Below are positions 50,604 through 58,984 of a DNA stretch of 64,000 nucleotides, in pieces. The notes below the pieces were generated by a model. It was given only the letters and a program-made list of their open reading frames with translations, was not told the DNA's origin and did no database searches. The stretch comes from RUG563 sp964423675 (GTDB taxonomy: Bacteria > Bacillota > Clostridia > Christensenellales > Aristaeellaceae). The position numbers were made by a program, and so were the translations under genes. Location of the stretch: positions 1-64,000 of the forward strand of contig CAYRFP010000001.1 in assembly GCA_964423675.1 (NCBI GenBank), read 5' to 3'. Each line of letters starts with the position of its first letter. Within the stretch, counting starts at the first letter, position 1.

Positions 50604-52463
50604 TTATTGGCCGGCAGCATTCGCTTCTTTTTCAGCCTGATAGGCATCATATGCATCGTAATACGCATCGGTATCCATGTAATCCCCCAGCTTGTACTGG
50701 CCCTTATAGCGCGTCTTCGTCAGCCCGAAAGGAGCGATGGGGGCGGTGAAGGGGTCCAGCAGCGAAGCCGAATATCCGCCGGTGCCATACCCAAAGGGCA
50801 TCACATAGCCGTGATTGATTAGGAACGCTTCCGCTTTGGCAAAGGCCTCGTAACGTGCGGTTAAATCGCCTGTAATGGCCTTGGCTTCCTCCACCAGCGC
50901 ATAGTATTCGTTCAGCGTTTCCGTATCAGTGGCCTTATCCATGAAGGCATAGTTATTGCCAACAGCAAAGGGATCGGTGAAGGTTTCGGGATCCGCATAG
51001 TCCGGTCCCCAGTTACAGTTCATCATGCCATACAGGCCAGAACGGCGGGCAGAAAGATAGCTGGTAGACGGGCCGGATTCAATCACGACGTCGATATAAT
51101 CGATACCCAGTACGCTTTCCAGCTGCTGTTCCACAATCTGTGCTTCCTCGGCAGAGTTGCCCGAACTACTGTTGGGATTATAGAGTAGCAGAACCTTAAC
51201 GGGAAATGTAGCCCCATCATCCGTCAGTTCCTTCACGGCAGCTTCCTTGTAAGCCAGCGCTTCACCCTTGCTGTACATTTCCGCACCCATCGCGGTCAGT
51301 TCTGCGAGTTCGCCCATGTTCACGTAATCCACTCCGTCCACGGTGGCGAACGCAGGAGGCGTGATAGTGTTAAACAGCATCATTTCCGGGTTTTCCGAAT
51401 CAATCAGTGTCTTTGCCTTGACGCGGTTAAAAGCGCTGATAATGGAAAGACGGAAATTCTCATTGTTCACCGCAATGCGCCAATTGTCCGGCTCATAGAT
51501 TTCATCAAACTGCGGATCGAAGTTGAAGGTGTAAAAATAACTGGAGAAGCTGGTGATCCGAGCGGGATGAATCATGGACGCTTTTGTCTCGTCGCTGAGC
51601 CAGTCAGAGGCCAATTCGTTGGACAAGGAAGCGGAATCCACTTCGCCCTGCAAATATAGCGTGGGAGAAACAGTGGTTGATTCCTTGTTATATTTGTCGA
51701 TCAACTTGTCGATATGGACGTTATCCGCATCCCAGTTTTTCTCGTTCTTGGTAAGCACCCGCACTTCTTGCGGCTTGAATTCGCTCAGGTAGTAAGCGCC
51801 ACAGTAAAGCAGCGTGTCATTCCCGGTGGCAAGGCCAAAGCTATCGCCATTTTCGGCCAGGAATTGAGCATTCAGGGGCATGAAATTTACATACGTAAGC
51901 ATGGAAAGGAAGTAGGGCACAGGCTTTACCAGCGTATACTGGAGCGTATAATCATCCAGCGCCTTTACGCCCACGGTATCCCATTCCTGAACAGGAGCCG
52001 CTTCCTGGCCCTCTTCGGGGGTCATGGTGCCCTGATAGTAGGCCTCAGCACCTGCGATTACATCATAGAAAATGTTTGCCGTAGCGCAGGCATGCTTCGC
52101 ATCCAGCAGATACTGCGCAGATGTGACAAAGTCATGAGCCGTCACAGGAGCATACTCTTCCCCATTGCCGTCCACCCAGACTGCATCCTGACGAAGATAG
52201 AACGTCCAAGTCAACCCATCATCGGACGGCTCCCAGCTTTGAGCCAGGGAAGGCTTCTGGTTGCCAAATCGATCATACTCAATCAGGGTGTCGATCAGAT
52301 TGGCGGCAATGCCGAATTCGTTTTCAGAGGAAGTAATCAGATAATTCAGCGTTGTTACTTCGCTGGAGTACAGGGAAGTATAGGTCACTTCATCGTCTGC
52401 AACCGCAGGAACAGCGCTTACAAGCAGCATTACGCACAGCAACATCGATAGCGATTTCTTCAC
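50604..52463 (-). CDS. oppA: Peptide ABC transporter substrate-binding protein (OppA-like)
   Basis: A 619-residue SBP of family 5. Segments such as IEYDRFGNQKPSLAQSWEPS, then DGLTWTFYLRQDAVW and VTAHDFVTSAQYLLDA, define the family. The N-terminus KKSLSMLLCVMLLVSAVPAV ends in ADDE with no lipobox cysteine at the cleavage region, unlike most Gram-positive SBPs, so it may be released or held by an uncleaved helix. GTG 52463 follows AAAGGAG. It should capture peptides for the OppBCDF-like importer. The tail is rich in Tyr, Asp and Ala. Confidence 0.93.
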   Translation of the reverse strand: MKKSLSMLLCVMLLVSAVPAVADDEVTYTSLYSSEVTTLNYLITSSENEFGIAANLIDTLIEYDRFGNQKPSLAQSWEPSDDGLTWTFYLRQDAVWVDGNGEEYAPVTAHDFVTSAQYLLDAKHACATANIFYDVIAGAEAYYQGTMTPEEGQEAAPVQEWDTVGVKALDDYTLQYTLVKPVPYFLSMLTYVNFMPLNAQFLAENGDSFGLATGNDTLLYCGAYYLSEFKPQEVRVLTKNEKNWDADNVHIDKLIDKYNKESTTVSPTLYLQGEVDSASLSNELASDWLSDETKASMIHPARITSFSSYFYTFNFDPQFDEIYEPDNWRIAVNNENFRLSIISAFNRVKAKTLIDSENPEMMLFNTITPPAFATVDGVDYVNMGELAELTAMGAEMYSKGEALAYKEAAVKELTDDGATFPVKVLLLYNPNSSSGNSAEEAQIVEQQLESVLGIDYIDVVIESGPSTSYLSARRSGLYGMMNCNWGPDYADPETFTDPFAVGNNYAFMDKATDTETLNEYYALVEEAKAITGDLTARYEAFAKAEAFLINHGYVMPFGYGTGGYSASLLDPFTAPIAPFGLTKTRYKGQYKLGDYMDTDAYYDAYDAYQAEKEANAAGQ

Positions 52464-52532
52464 GATTTTCAGGCTCCTTTCTTCTCCTGCTTGATTGATG
52501 CATATTCATTCAATGGCAGAATTTCGATTTTA

Positions 52533-52561
52533 AGCATACCACAGCCATGCAAAAAAAGCAA
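52533..52561 (-). promoter_or_regulatory. Promoter of the opp-alr operon
   Basis: On the minus strand TTGCTT, a 17-base spacer, TATGCT, 70 bases upstream of the oppA start. Confidence 0.62.
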
Positions 52562-52660
52562 GGTTTTCTCCCTACAAAAAAAGGAAAACATGGCATTTTT
52601 GCTGTTTTTTCTTCGTATTCTCTGTACTTTTGAATTTGCATAAATAGAAATCGGAAAATG

Positions 52661-52692
52661 CAAAAGGCTGACTTTCATTAGGAAAGCCAGCC
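52661..52692 (-). terminator. Terminator of the SpoIID lipoprotein gene
   Basis: GGCTG-CTTTC / GAAAG-CAGCC stem with short A/T tracts on both sides. Confidence 0.65.
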
Positions 52693-52715
52693 AAAAAGAA
52701 AATGAATTTTGAATT

Positions 52716-53726
52716 TTACCATATCTTTTCCACCGAAACGTCTTGAAAATAGTAGGTGACAATTGCAGCAGCATCCATGCCCTGCTCTGCCAGCGCATAT
52801 GCGCCCCACTGCGGCATACCCACCCCATGCCCATATCCTTTACCGGCCATAATGATCCAATCCCCTTCCAAGCGCAGACTGGTTAGCAGCGTGGAACGCA
52901 TTTTGGATGAACCGAGCGCGATACGCAATTCTGGCGCGGAAATAGTCTGACCGTTTATGCTTAGAACCGTTGCTCGTCCACTCTCTCCCCGCTCCGCAAC
53001 AGAAATGCTTTCAACGTCCTTGATTCCATCCAGTCCGGCTTTTTGTGCAGCCGCCAGCACCTCCTGCTTAGAAAAGGTAGTCTTCCATTCCCTTGCATCG
53101 GTTGGCGCTTCCTCGCTATCCTTTCCCGCTACGATTTTTGTATATCCCGGTTCGCCTTTCGCATAGGCCAGGCCCTCTTTTGCTCCGGCAGTTACACCGC
53201 CAGAATGGGCATGAAACCATGCGTATGGAAGCATTCCCTGATAAGAAAGCACAAGCCCGCAGGTTTCTTCAACTGCCTGCTCAATTCGTTCATTCACCCC
53301 CGTTGCGTCATAAGCTTGTGCTTCCTCAATATCCGTGGAAATATCAGCACCTGCATATTTGCTGGTCTTTTCGCTTGCAAACTTGAGCACGAAGGTACGC
53401 GCTAGGATAGCCTGCGCTTTCAGCGCCTCCATGGGCCAATCGTTTTTCATTTCCCCCGCCAAAACACCCAGCAGATAAGTTTCAATGTCCATTTCCTGCG
53501 TTGCATCTTCATCCACCTGGTAGACTGCCAAAACGGGGATGCCCTGATCGTTTTGCGTCAGCTTCTCCGGAATGGAAGGCCTAGCGCTTTGTGCCTGCGT
53601 AGCGTTTGGATCCAGTGTCAGATTATTGTCCTGCTCGCCATTCCCAGTTTCGTTTGTACACCCCGCCAAGACGATTGCGGCGGATATCAACAGCAATAGG
53701 AACCAAACAAAAGGCTTTTTTTCCAT
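52716..53726 (-). CDS. SpoIID/LytB-domain lipoprotein
   Basis: A 336-residue predicted lipoprotein: LLLLISAAIVLAGCTNE has a proper lipobox (LAGC). The SpoIID domain spans about residues 75-330, with METYLLGVLAGEM-like DIETYLLGVLAGEM, MEALKAQAILARTFVL, WFHAHSGGVTAG and GKGYGHGVGMPQWGAYALA. These proteins cleave glycan strands after stem peptides are removed. In spore formers SpoIID acts in engulfment; vegetative paralogues exist, so sporulation cannot be concluded. ATG 53726 follows GAGGGGGG. It lies just upstream of the opp operon but has its own terminator. Confidence 0.9.
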   Translation of the reverse strand: MEKKPFVWFLLLLISAAIVLAGCTNETGNGEQDNNLTLDPNATQAQSARPSIPEKLTQNDQGIPVLAVYQVDEDATQEMDIETYLLGVLAGEMKNDWPMEALKAQAILARTFVLKFASEKTSKYAGADISTDIEEAQAYDATGVNERIEQAVEETCGLVLSYQGMLPYAWFHAHSGGVTAGAKEGLAYAKGEPGYTKIVAGKDSEEAPTDAREWKTTFSKQEVLAAAQKAGLDGIKDVESISVAERGESGRATVLSINGQTISAPELRIALGSSKMRSTLLTSLRLEGDWIIMAGKGYGHGVGMPQWGAYALAEQGMDAAAIVTYYFQDVSVEKIW

Positions 53727-53753
53727 AAAAAATCCCCCCTCATAGCGTATGAT

Positions 53754-53781
53754 GGCCGAAACCCGGCCTCGCCATGCGAGG
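53754..53781 (-). repeat. Two adjoining hairpins before the SpoIID lipoprotein gene
   Basis: GGCCG/CGGCC (53754-53768) and CCTCGC/GCGAGG (53767-53781) share two bases, so only one can fold fully. They may end the upstream transcript or shape the leader. Confidence 0.4.
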
Positions 53782-53813
53782 GGACTTTTACAAATTTTTA
53801 GGGATATTTACGA

Positions 53814-55139
53814 TTAGCCTACTGGCAGATCCCACTGCGTTCCAAGAACTTCGTTGAGACGAACGAAGGTCTTGCTGCCACACACGCCATCTACACCGAT
53901 GCCCTGATCCTTCTGGAACTGACTGACAGCGTACTTGGTTTTCGTGCCGTATTTGCCGTCATCTTCGCCGCTGGGCAGATAGCCTAATTGAATCAGCTGC
54001 TGCTGCAGCTTCTTAACGGCGGTGCCGGAGCTGCCCTTGCGCAACGTGGTTACGCTGACGCCGGTCGAGGGCTTTTCAGGATCAACCACGTCCTGCTCAG
54101 CATTGGAAATGTTGATGGTCTTGAGCAGTTCCCATGTGTTGGCTCCGATAATGCCGTCCGCTTTCAGGTTATAATCCTTCTGGAAAGCGATAACCGCAGC
54201 CTTGGTCTGTGCACCAAAGATGCCGTCTGCCTTGCCCAGCAGATAGCCGCCAGCCTTCAGATACATCTGCGCCCGGGCAACGTTTTCGCCATACTTGCCC
54301 AGCTTCAGCGTAGGCTCGGTATAAGGATCATCGACAGTGCCCAGATACTTGTTGTTCTCTTCTTCCTCGGTTGTAATCGTGGTTGGCCAAAGGTGACGGC
54401 GAACGCTGGAACCAGCCTTGCCGTCCACGGTCAGACCATTAGCCTTCTGGAAGGCCTTCACAGCGGCCACGGTATCCGAGCCATAAATGCCATTGGGGGT
54501 GATGGACAGATAATTCAAGGAATCAAGCTTTTCCTGAAGCACATATACATCATAGCCCCGATCGCCCGAAGAAAGAGAACGGACAGGAATACCGCCGTTG
54601 AAGATCTTCGCGTTACGGTTATACAGCGCATCGTAGGTATTGGTGCCGACCTTGCCGTCCACCTTTAGCCCCGCAGAAGCCTGAAACGCCTTTACAGCGC
54701 GGGTTACTTCGCTGCCGAAGATACCGTCGATCTTGCCGCCGTAATAGTAGGTGGCCCGCAGCTGCCGCTGCAACTCCATCACATCTTCGCCGGAAGCGCC
54801 AGAAGACATGGAAGTATAGTCCACAGAGCCGGCTTTCTTGGCACTGTCGGAATTCAGCTTGCGCAGCGTCCGCTTGCCAACCTTGCCGTCCACAGTCAGG
54901 TTGTTGCCACGCTGGAAGTTCTTCACAGCCAGCAGCGTTGCTTCGTCAAAGCTGCCGGTAAGGCCAGCGGTGTAATAGCCCAGGGCTTCCAGACGGGTTT
55001 GCACTGCCATAACATCGGAGCCATACATGCCGTATTCCAGGGTGCGCACTTCTTCATCAGAAGAAGTGGAGGTCGCCATTGCCAGGGAAGGCAGCAGTAA
55101 CACAAGAATCATCAGGATTGCAAATAAACGCTTTTTCAT
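53814..55139 (-). CDS. Secreted protein of five peptidoglycan-binding repeats
   Basis: A 441-residue exported protein. After the signal peptide (KKRLFAILMILVLLLPSLAM) come five PG_binding_1 domains, each with a G-x-x-G-x-D-V/A start, a LGYY-type turn and AVKAFQ...L.VDGKVG ending. No catalytic domain is seen, so it probably coats, organises or competes for wall sites. ATG 55139 has AAAGGAGG 7 bases upstream, and a small GATGC/GCATC hairpin precedes that site in the leader. The longer reading from 55295 has no ribosome site. Its family differs from the SH3-bearing proteins but the peptidoglycan-binding repeats resemble those at 4691. Confidence 0.9.
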   Translation of the reverse strand: MKKRLFAILMILVLLLPSLAMATSTSSDEEVRTLEYGMYGSDVMAVQTRLEALGYYTAGLTGSFDEATLLAVKNFQRGNNLTVDGKVGKRTLRKLNSDSAKKAGSVDYTSMSSGASGEDVMELQRQLRATYYYGGKIDGIFGSEVTRAVKAFQASAGLKVDGKVGTNTYDALYNRNAKIFNGGIPVRSLSSGDRGYDVYVLQEKLDSLNYLSITPNGIYGSDTVAAVKAFQKANGLTVDGKAGSSVRRHLWPTTITTEEEENNKYLGTVDDPYTEPTLKLGKYGENVARAQMYLKAGGYLLGKADGIFGAQTKAAVIAFQKDYNLKADGIIGANTWELLKTINISNAEQDVVDPEKPSTGVSVTTLRKGSSGTAVKKLQQQLIQLGYLPSGEDDGKYGTKTKYAVSQFQKDQGIGVDGVCGSKTFVRLNEVLGTQWDLPVG

Positions 55140-55202
55140 GAAAGAGCCTCCTTTTTCCAGATGCGCAGGCATCCAGGCATCCGGATGGTAGTCTGCGTCA
55201 TG

Positions 55203-55213
55203 ATTGTATTGTA
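55203..55213 (-). promoter_or_regulatory. Extended -10 promoter of the peptidoglycan-binding gene
   Basis: On the minus strand TGA-TACAAT overlaps a second TACAAT. No convincing -35. About 64 bases upstream of the ATG. Confidence 0.45.
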
Positions 55214-55319
55214 TCACAAATCTGATGAAATTCCTATTCCAGAAATGTTTCAAAATACATAATTTACATGTAACAACTGTAAACAAAGCGGCCAAGAGTT
55301 CTTATTATGGCCAGTCGAA

Positions 55320-56186
55320 TCACACAGCGCGAGTTTCTTCTCCTTTCACGCGGCTGAAAATCATCCGACCGGCACTGGTCTGCAGCACAGTGGTCACCAC
55401 CGTTTCAAGCGTTTCCCCTACGCGTCGGCGCCCGTTTTCTACAACCACCATCGTTCCATCATCCAGATAGGCCACACCCTGTCCAGGCTCCTTCCCTTCC
55501 CGGATGAGATGCACCGTCATTTCCTCGCCGGGCAGCACAACCGGTCGAAGTGCACCTGCCAATTCATTGATGTTCAGTACGCGAACGCCCGTTACCCCAG
55601 CCACCTTGTTTAGGTTATAGTCGTTGGTCAGCACAGCGCCCTGCAAATCCTTGGAAAGCCGAAGGAGCTTTACATCTACTTCGTCCAAATCCTCATAGTC
55701 CTTTTCTTCCACGCGTACCGGGCAGCTCCCTTCCTCCCGCAGCCGTGCCAACACATCCAGCCCGCGTCGCCCGCGATTGCGTCTCAGAACGTCAGCACTG
55801 TCAGCAATGTGTCGCAGTTCATCCAGCACAAAGGCGGGAACAACCAGTTCACCCTCCATGAACCCGGCTTTTACGATATCGCAGATGCGACCATCGATAA
55901 TCGCCGATGTATCCAAAATCTTGGGAATTGCCCGCAGCCCATTAGCAGGCACGGTATAAACTGAGGCATCCGATGGCGGGGAAAAAGCTGCAGATTCCCG
56001 TTGTTTCCCGCCGCCAAGAATCCAGCCGCCTGTCATCAGCACAGCGTAAAGAGCAAACGCAATCAACCAGGCACCGCTCATTGGGATCATCTGTAAAAGC
56101 CGCGTAAGCAATGCAGCCAGCAATGCACCGGCTAATAGTCCGATCAGCCGACCGGAATCGTTCGGAAACAAATTCTGTTTTTCCAT
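55320..56186 (-). CDS. PIN and TRAM domain membrane protein (YacL-like)
   Basis: A 288-residue protein. Two membrane helices lie in the first 60 residues (four in typical YacL, so this one is shorter). A PIN nuclease domain follows with acidic residues in ILDTSAIIDGRICDI and VVPAFVLDELRHIAD, then RRNRGRRGLDVL. A TRAM RNA-binding domain closes it (GQGVAYLDDGTMVVVENG). YacL-type proteins are often found next to radA, as here. ATG 56186 follows AAAAGGAG. The RNA target is unknown. Confidence 0.92.
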   Translation of the reverse strand: MEKQNLFPNDSGRLIGLLAGALLAALLTRLLQMIPMSGAWLIAFALYAVLMTGGWILGGGKQRESAAFSPPSDASVYTVPANGLRAIPKILDTSAIIDGRICDIVKAGFMEGELVVPAFVLDELRHIADSADVLRRNRGRRGLDVLARLREEGSCPVRVEEKDYEDLDEVDVKLLRLSKDLQGAVLTNDYNLNKVAGVTGVRVLNINELAGALRPVVLPGEEMTVHLIREGKEPGQGVAYLDDGTMVVVENGRRRVGETLETVVTTVLQTSAGRMIFSRVKGEETRAV

Positions 56187-56279
56187 GCAAATACTCCTTT
56201 TTTATGGACATTCATACAGCCATAGTATGCGCGCATATTTTCGCTTTCATGCGCGCCCAAAGGAGCGATGAAGCGAAGC

Positions 56280-57668
56280 TTAAGAGGAAGGTAATAGATC
56301 CAGCACGGCCATGGCCTGTGCCACGGTATCCACGCCATGAAGCGACACGCCATCCACGTTCTTGAGCCGCAGCGCACTGTCTCGGGGGCAAAGGATATGC
56401 GTGAAACCCAGCCGCTGGCATTCGGCCACGCGTCGTTCAAGCTGCGCAATGGCGCGCACTTCACCTGCCAAACCTACTTCTCCCAGAACTGCCCAGTCCC
56501 CCGGAATGACGTTATCGGTATAGGAAGACGCAACAGCCATGCAAAGAGCCAAGTCCGCAGCTGGCTCCGTAAGCGACAGGCCGCCAGCTACGTTGATGTA
56601 TGTATCCCGATTATACATTTTGAGCCGTGCCCGTTTTTCCATGACCGCTAGAAGCAGCATCACCCGGGAAGAATCCATCCCATCCACCGTGCGCCTGGGA
56701 ACAGCGTAAAACGATTGCGTTACCAGCGCCTGAATGTCTACCAGCATGGGCCGGGAACCTTCTAGACCGCAGAAAACGCAGGAGCCACTGGCCCCCTTTG
56801 CCCGCTGAGAAAGCAGCGTTTCGGACGGATTTTTGACCACGCGCATCCCCTGGCCTGTCATTTCAAATATGCCCAGTTCGTTCACGGAACCGAATCGGTT
56901 TTTTACTGCCCGCAAAAGCCGGTATTCATGCTGATGATCCCCCTCGAAATACAGCACCACATCCACCATGTGTTCCAGAATGCGTGGCCCTGCCAGAGCC
57001 CCTTCCTTCGTCACATGGCCCACAAGAATCATGGCGCAGCCAGCCGTTTTGGCATAGCGCATTAGCATGGACGCGCTTTCTCTTACCTGGCTGACGCTGC
57101 CAGGAGCGCTGCCCATGTCCGGGCGATACATGGTTTGGATTGAATCGATTACACAGAAATCCGGCGCAATCTGCTGCAGCTTAGCCTCCACAGCATCCAT
57201 AGCATTCTCGGCCAAAACAAGCATTTCGCTGCTCTGCGCTCCCAGACGATTCGCGCGAAGCTTAATTTGCCGTGCGCTTTCTTCGCCAGATACATACAGC
57301 ACCCGCTTTCCAGTCCTGGCTAAATAATCGCATACCTGAAGCAAAAGCGTAGATTTGCCAATGCCCGGATCGCCGCCTACCAAAATCAGCGCGCCTTCCA
57401 CGATGCCGCCGCCCAGCACGCGGTCCAGTTCATCCAGCCCGCTGGATGTATACACCTGGTTGTCCGCTTCGATTTCTCGCATGAGCCGTGCGCCGTCTCC
57501 GGTGCCACCGCGCTGCTTATAGGGCTTGGCGGCAACAAAGGTATCTTCTTCCTGGGGTGCAATTTCCTCCAGCGTGTTCCACGCGCCGCATTCCGGGCAT
57601 TTGCCCATCCAACGAGGCGTTTCGTAGCCGCAGGCGCTGCATTGGAAGCTGCTTTTCTTCTTTGCCAT
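56280..57668 (-). CDS. radA: DNA repair protein RadA
   Basis: A 462-residue RecA-related branch-migration ATPase. An N-terminal C4 zinc finger (CSACGYETPRWMGKCPECG) leads into Walker A GGDPGIGKSTLLLQ, the RadA-specific KNRFGSVNELG motif and a C-terminal Lon-protease-like domain (LALCMAVASSYTDNVIPGD). ATG 57668 is chosen because it begins MAKKKSSFQC directly before the zinc finger and follows GAGGAGG; the frame is open upstream to 57932. It helps process recombination intermediates. The YacL-like gene follows. Confidence 0.96.
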   Translation of the reverse strand: MAKKKSSFQCSACGYETPRWMGKCPECGAWNTLEEIAPQEEDTFVAAKPYKQRGGTGDGARLMREIEADNQVYTSSGLDELDRVLGGGIVEGALILVGGDPGIGKSTLLLQVCDYLARTGKRVLYVSGEESARQIKLRANRLGAQSSEMLVLAENAMDAVEAKLQQIAPDFCVIDSIQTMYRPDMGSAPGSVSQVRESASMLMRYAKTAGCAMILVGHVTKEGALAGPRILEHMVDVVLYFEGDHQHEYRLLRAVKNRFGSVNELGIFEMTGQGMRVVKNPSETLLSQRAKGASGSCVFCGLEGSRPMLVDIQALVTQSFYAVPRRTVDGMDSSRVMLLLAVMEKRARLKMYNRDTYINVAGGLSLTEPAADLALCMAVASSYTDNVIPGDWAVLGEVGLAGEVRAIAQLERRVAECQRLGFTHILCPRDSALRLKNVDGVSLHGVDTVAQAMAVLDLLPSS

Positions 57669-57817
57669 GGGTTTCCTCCTCGGCAGGCGTCCCCTGCCAG
57701 TGATAGTAGCATAATCAGGGTAAAGGCGCGATGAGTTTCTTTGCCGTATCGCGTCGGAAGCCTGAAAAGGCGTTCGGCAAAAAAGTGTAAAATCCTGCAT
57801 AGCCATCGTATTTCGCC

Positions 57818-57846
57818 TTGTCATGCCGCTCTTTTTCATATATAAT
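57818..57846 (+). promoter_or_regulatory. Promoter of the metallophosphoesterase-ppk unit
   Basis: TTGTCA, a 17-base spacer, TATAAT, 31 bases upstream of the ATG. Confidence 0.82.
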
Positions 57847-57877
57847 GTGGTTGGCTTTTTAGAAAGGAGCTGACCTG

Positions 57878-58957
57878 ATGAAACGATACAGCGATCCGCT
57901 TTTCGCCCCGGAAAAAAAGAAGCATCCTGCACTGGTTTTTATAGCGCTGCTGCTTGTGCTGCTGATCGCCGCCGCACTAAGTTTTAATCATATTAACAAT
58001 AGCCGTATCAATCTGATTCAGCAAAGCGTCACGGTGCCAACCCTGCCATCCTCTCTGGAAAAATTCCGCATTCTCCATATCAGCGATTTGCATGGTCTTG
58101 AATTCGGTGCGGGGCAGGAACGCCTTGCAGATACTATCGCCAACGCCCGCTACGACGTGGTTTGCGTTACCGGCGACGTAACCGGGAAGGACGGCAGCTT
58201 TGAAGCGTTTTTGCAGTTGATAGATTTATTTTCAGAAAAAACGCCGGTTTATTTTATCGCCGGTGATGAAGATCCAGATCCGCTGGTAGCCACGCCGCAT
58301 ACAGGAGATAGCGCTAAAGCGGAATACATTCAGGTGGCTGAAGCACATGGCGCCATTTATCTGGATTCACCTGTGAAGATTACGCAGGGTGATTCGGCCC
58401 TTTGGCTGTGTCCGGAATGGGTGTTTACGCTGGATGCAGACGCGTCGGAGGCTGCGCTGAACAGCCGCTTGGCCGAACTGCAAAAAGAGGACCCGACCGA
58501 TGAACAGGCTGCCGCGCTGCTGGCCGTGGAATATCAGCTTGATCGTCTCACCCGTGTCCGTTCGGCACGTCGGGAAACCCGGGATAGCGATTTGCATATT
58601 ATCATGACCCATCATCCACTGTCTGAGGAATCGCTCTCTGAATTGCAGGAAATCACACAAAGCGATAACGAATCTTATGTGCATACCATTGCGTTGGTGC
58701 TGGCGGGCCATTATGTGTCTGGCCAATGGCAGCTTCCTGGAATTGGACCAGTCCGTGTCCCTGAATCTTCCGGGCTTGGGAAAAACGGCTGGTTTCCGGA
58801 TGCAGAGGATGTTTCAGGTGTATCGTTCTATCTGGGCATTCCGCAGTATATCAGTCCAGGACTCGGCGCTTCTCAGGCCATTGGTCTGCCTAATTTCCGC
58901 TTGTTTAATACGCCAGCTGTTACCGTGCTGACTCTGACCACGCAAATGATTCATTAA
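57878..58957 (+). CDS. Membrane-anchored metallophosphoesterase with altered metal motif
   Basis: A 359-residue protein with one N-terminal membrane helix (LVFIALLLVLLIAAALSF) and an outside catalytic domain. Metal motifs: HISDLHG (Asp70, His72), VTGDVTGKD (Asp100), MTHHPLS and AGHYVSGQWQLP. The usual GNHD motif reads GDED (residues 129-132), so the Asn ligand and catalytic His are replaced. It may be slow, have shifted specificity, or use other residues. It begins a likely co-transcribed run with ppk; a role in phosphate release is inferred from context. ATG 57878 follows AGAAAGGAG. Confidence 0.85.
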   Translation: MKRYSDPLFAPEKKKHPALVFIALLLVLLIAAALSFNHINNSRINLIQQSVTVPTLPSSLEKFRILHISDLHGLEFGAGQERLADTIANARYDVVCVTGDVTGKDGSFEAFLQLIDLFSEKTPVYFIAGDEDPDPLVATPHTGDSAKAEYIQVAEAHGAIYLDSPVKITQGDSALWLCPEWVFTLDADASEAALNSRLAELQKEDPTDEQAAALLAVEYQLDRLTRVRSARRETRDSDLHIIMTHHPLSEESLSELQEITQSDNESYVHTIALVLAGHYVSGQWQLPGIGPVRVPESSGLGKNGWFPDAEDVSGVSFYLGIPQYISPGLGASQAIGLPNFRLFNTPAVTVLTLTTQMIH

Positions 58958-58984
58958 CCACCAATGACAAAAGGAAGGATTTTT

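Noticed and set aside
52716..53726. Evidence for sporulation from SpoIID-like genes
   Set aside because: SpoIID-family proteins also occur in non-sporulating bacteria, and no other sporulation gene is present here.
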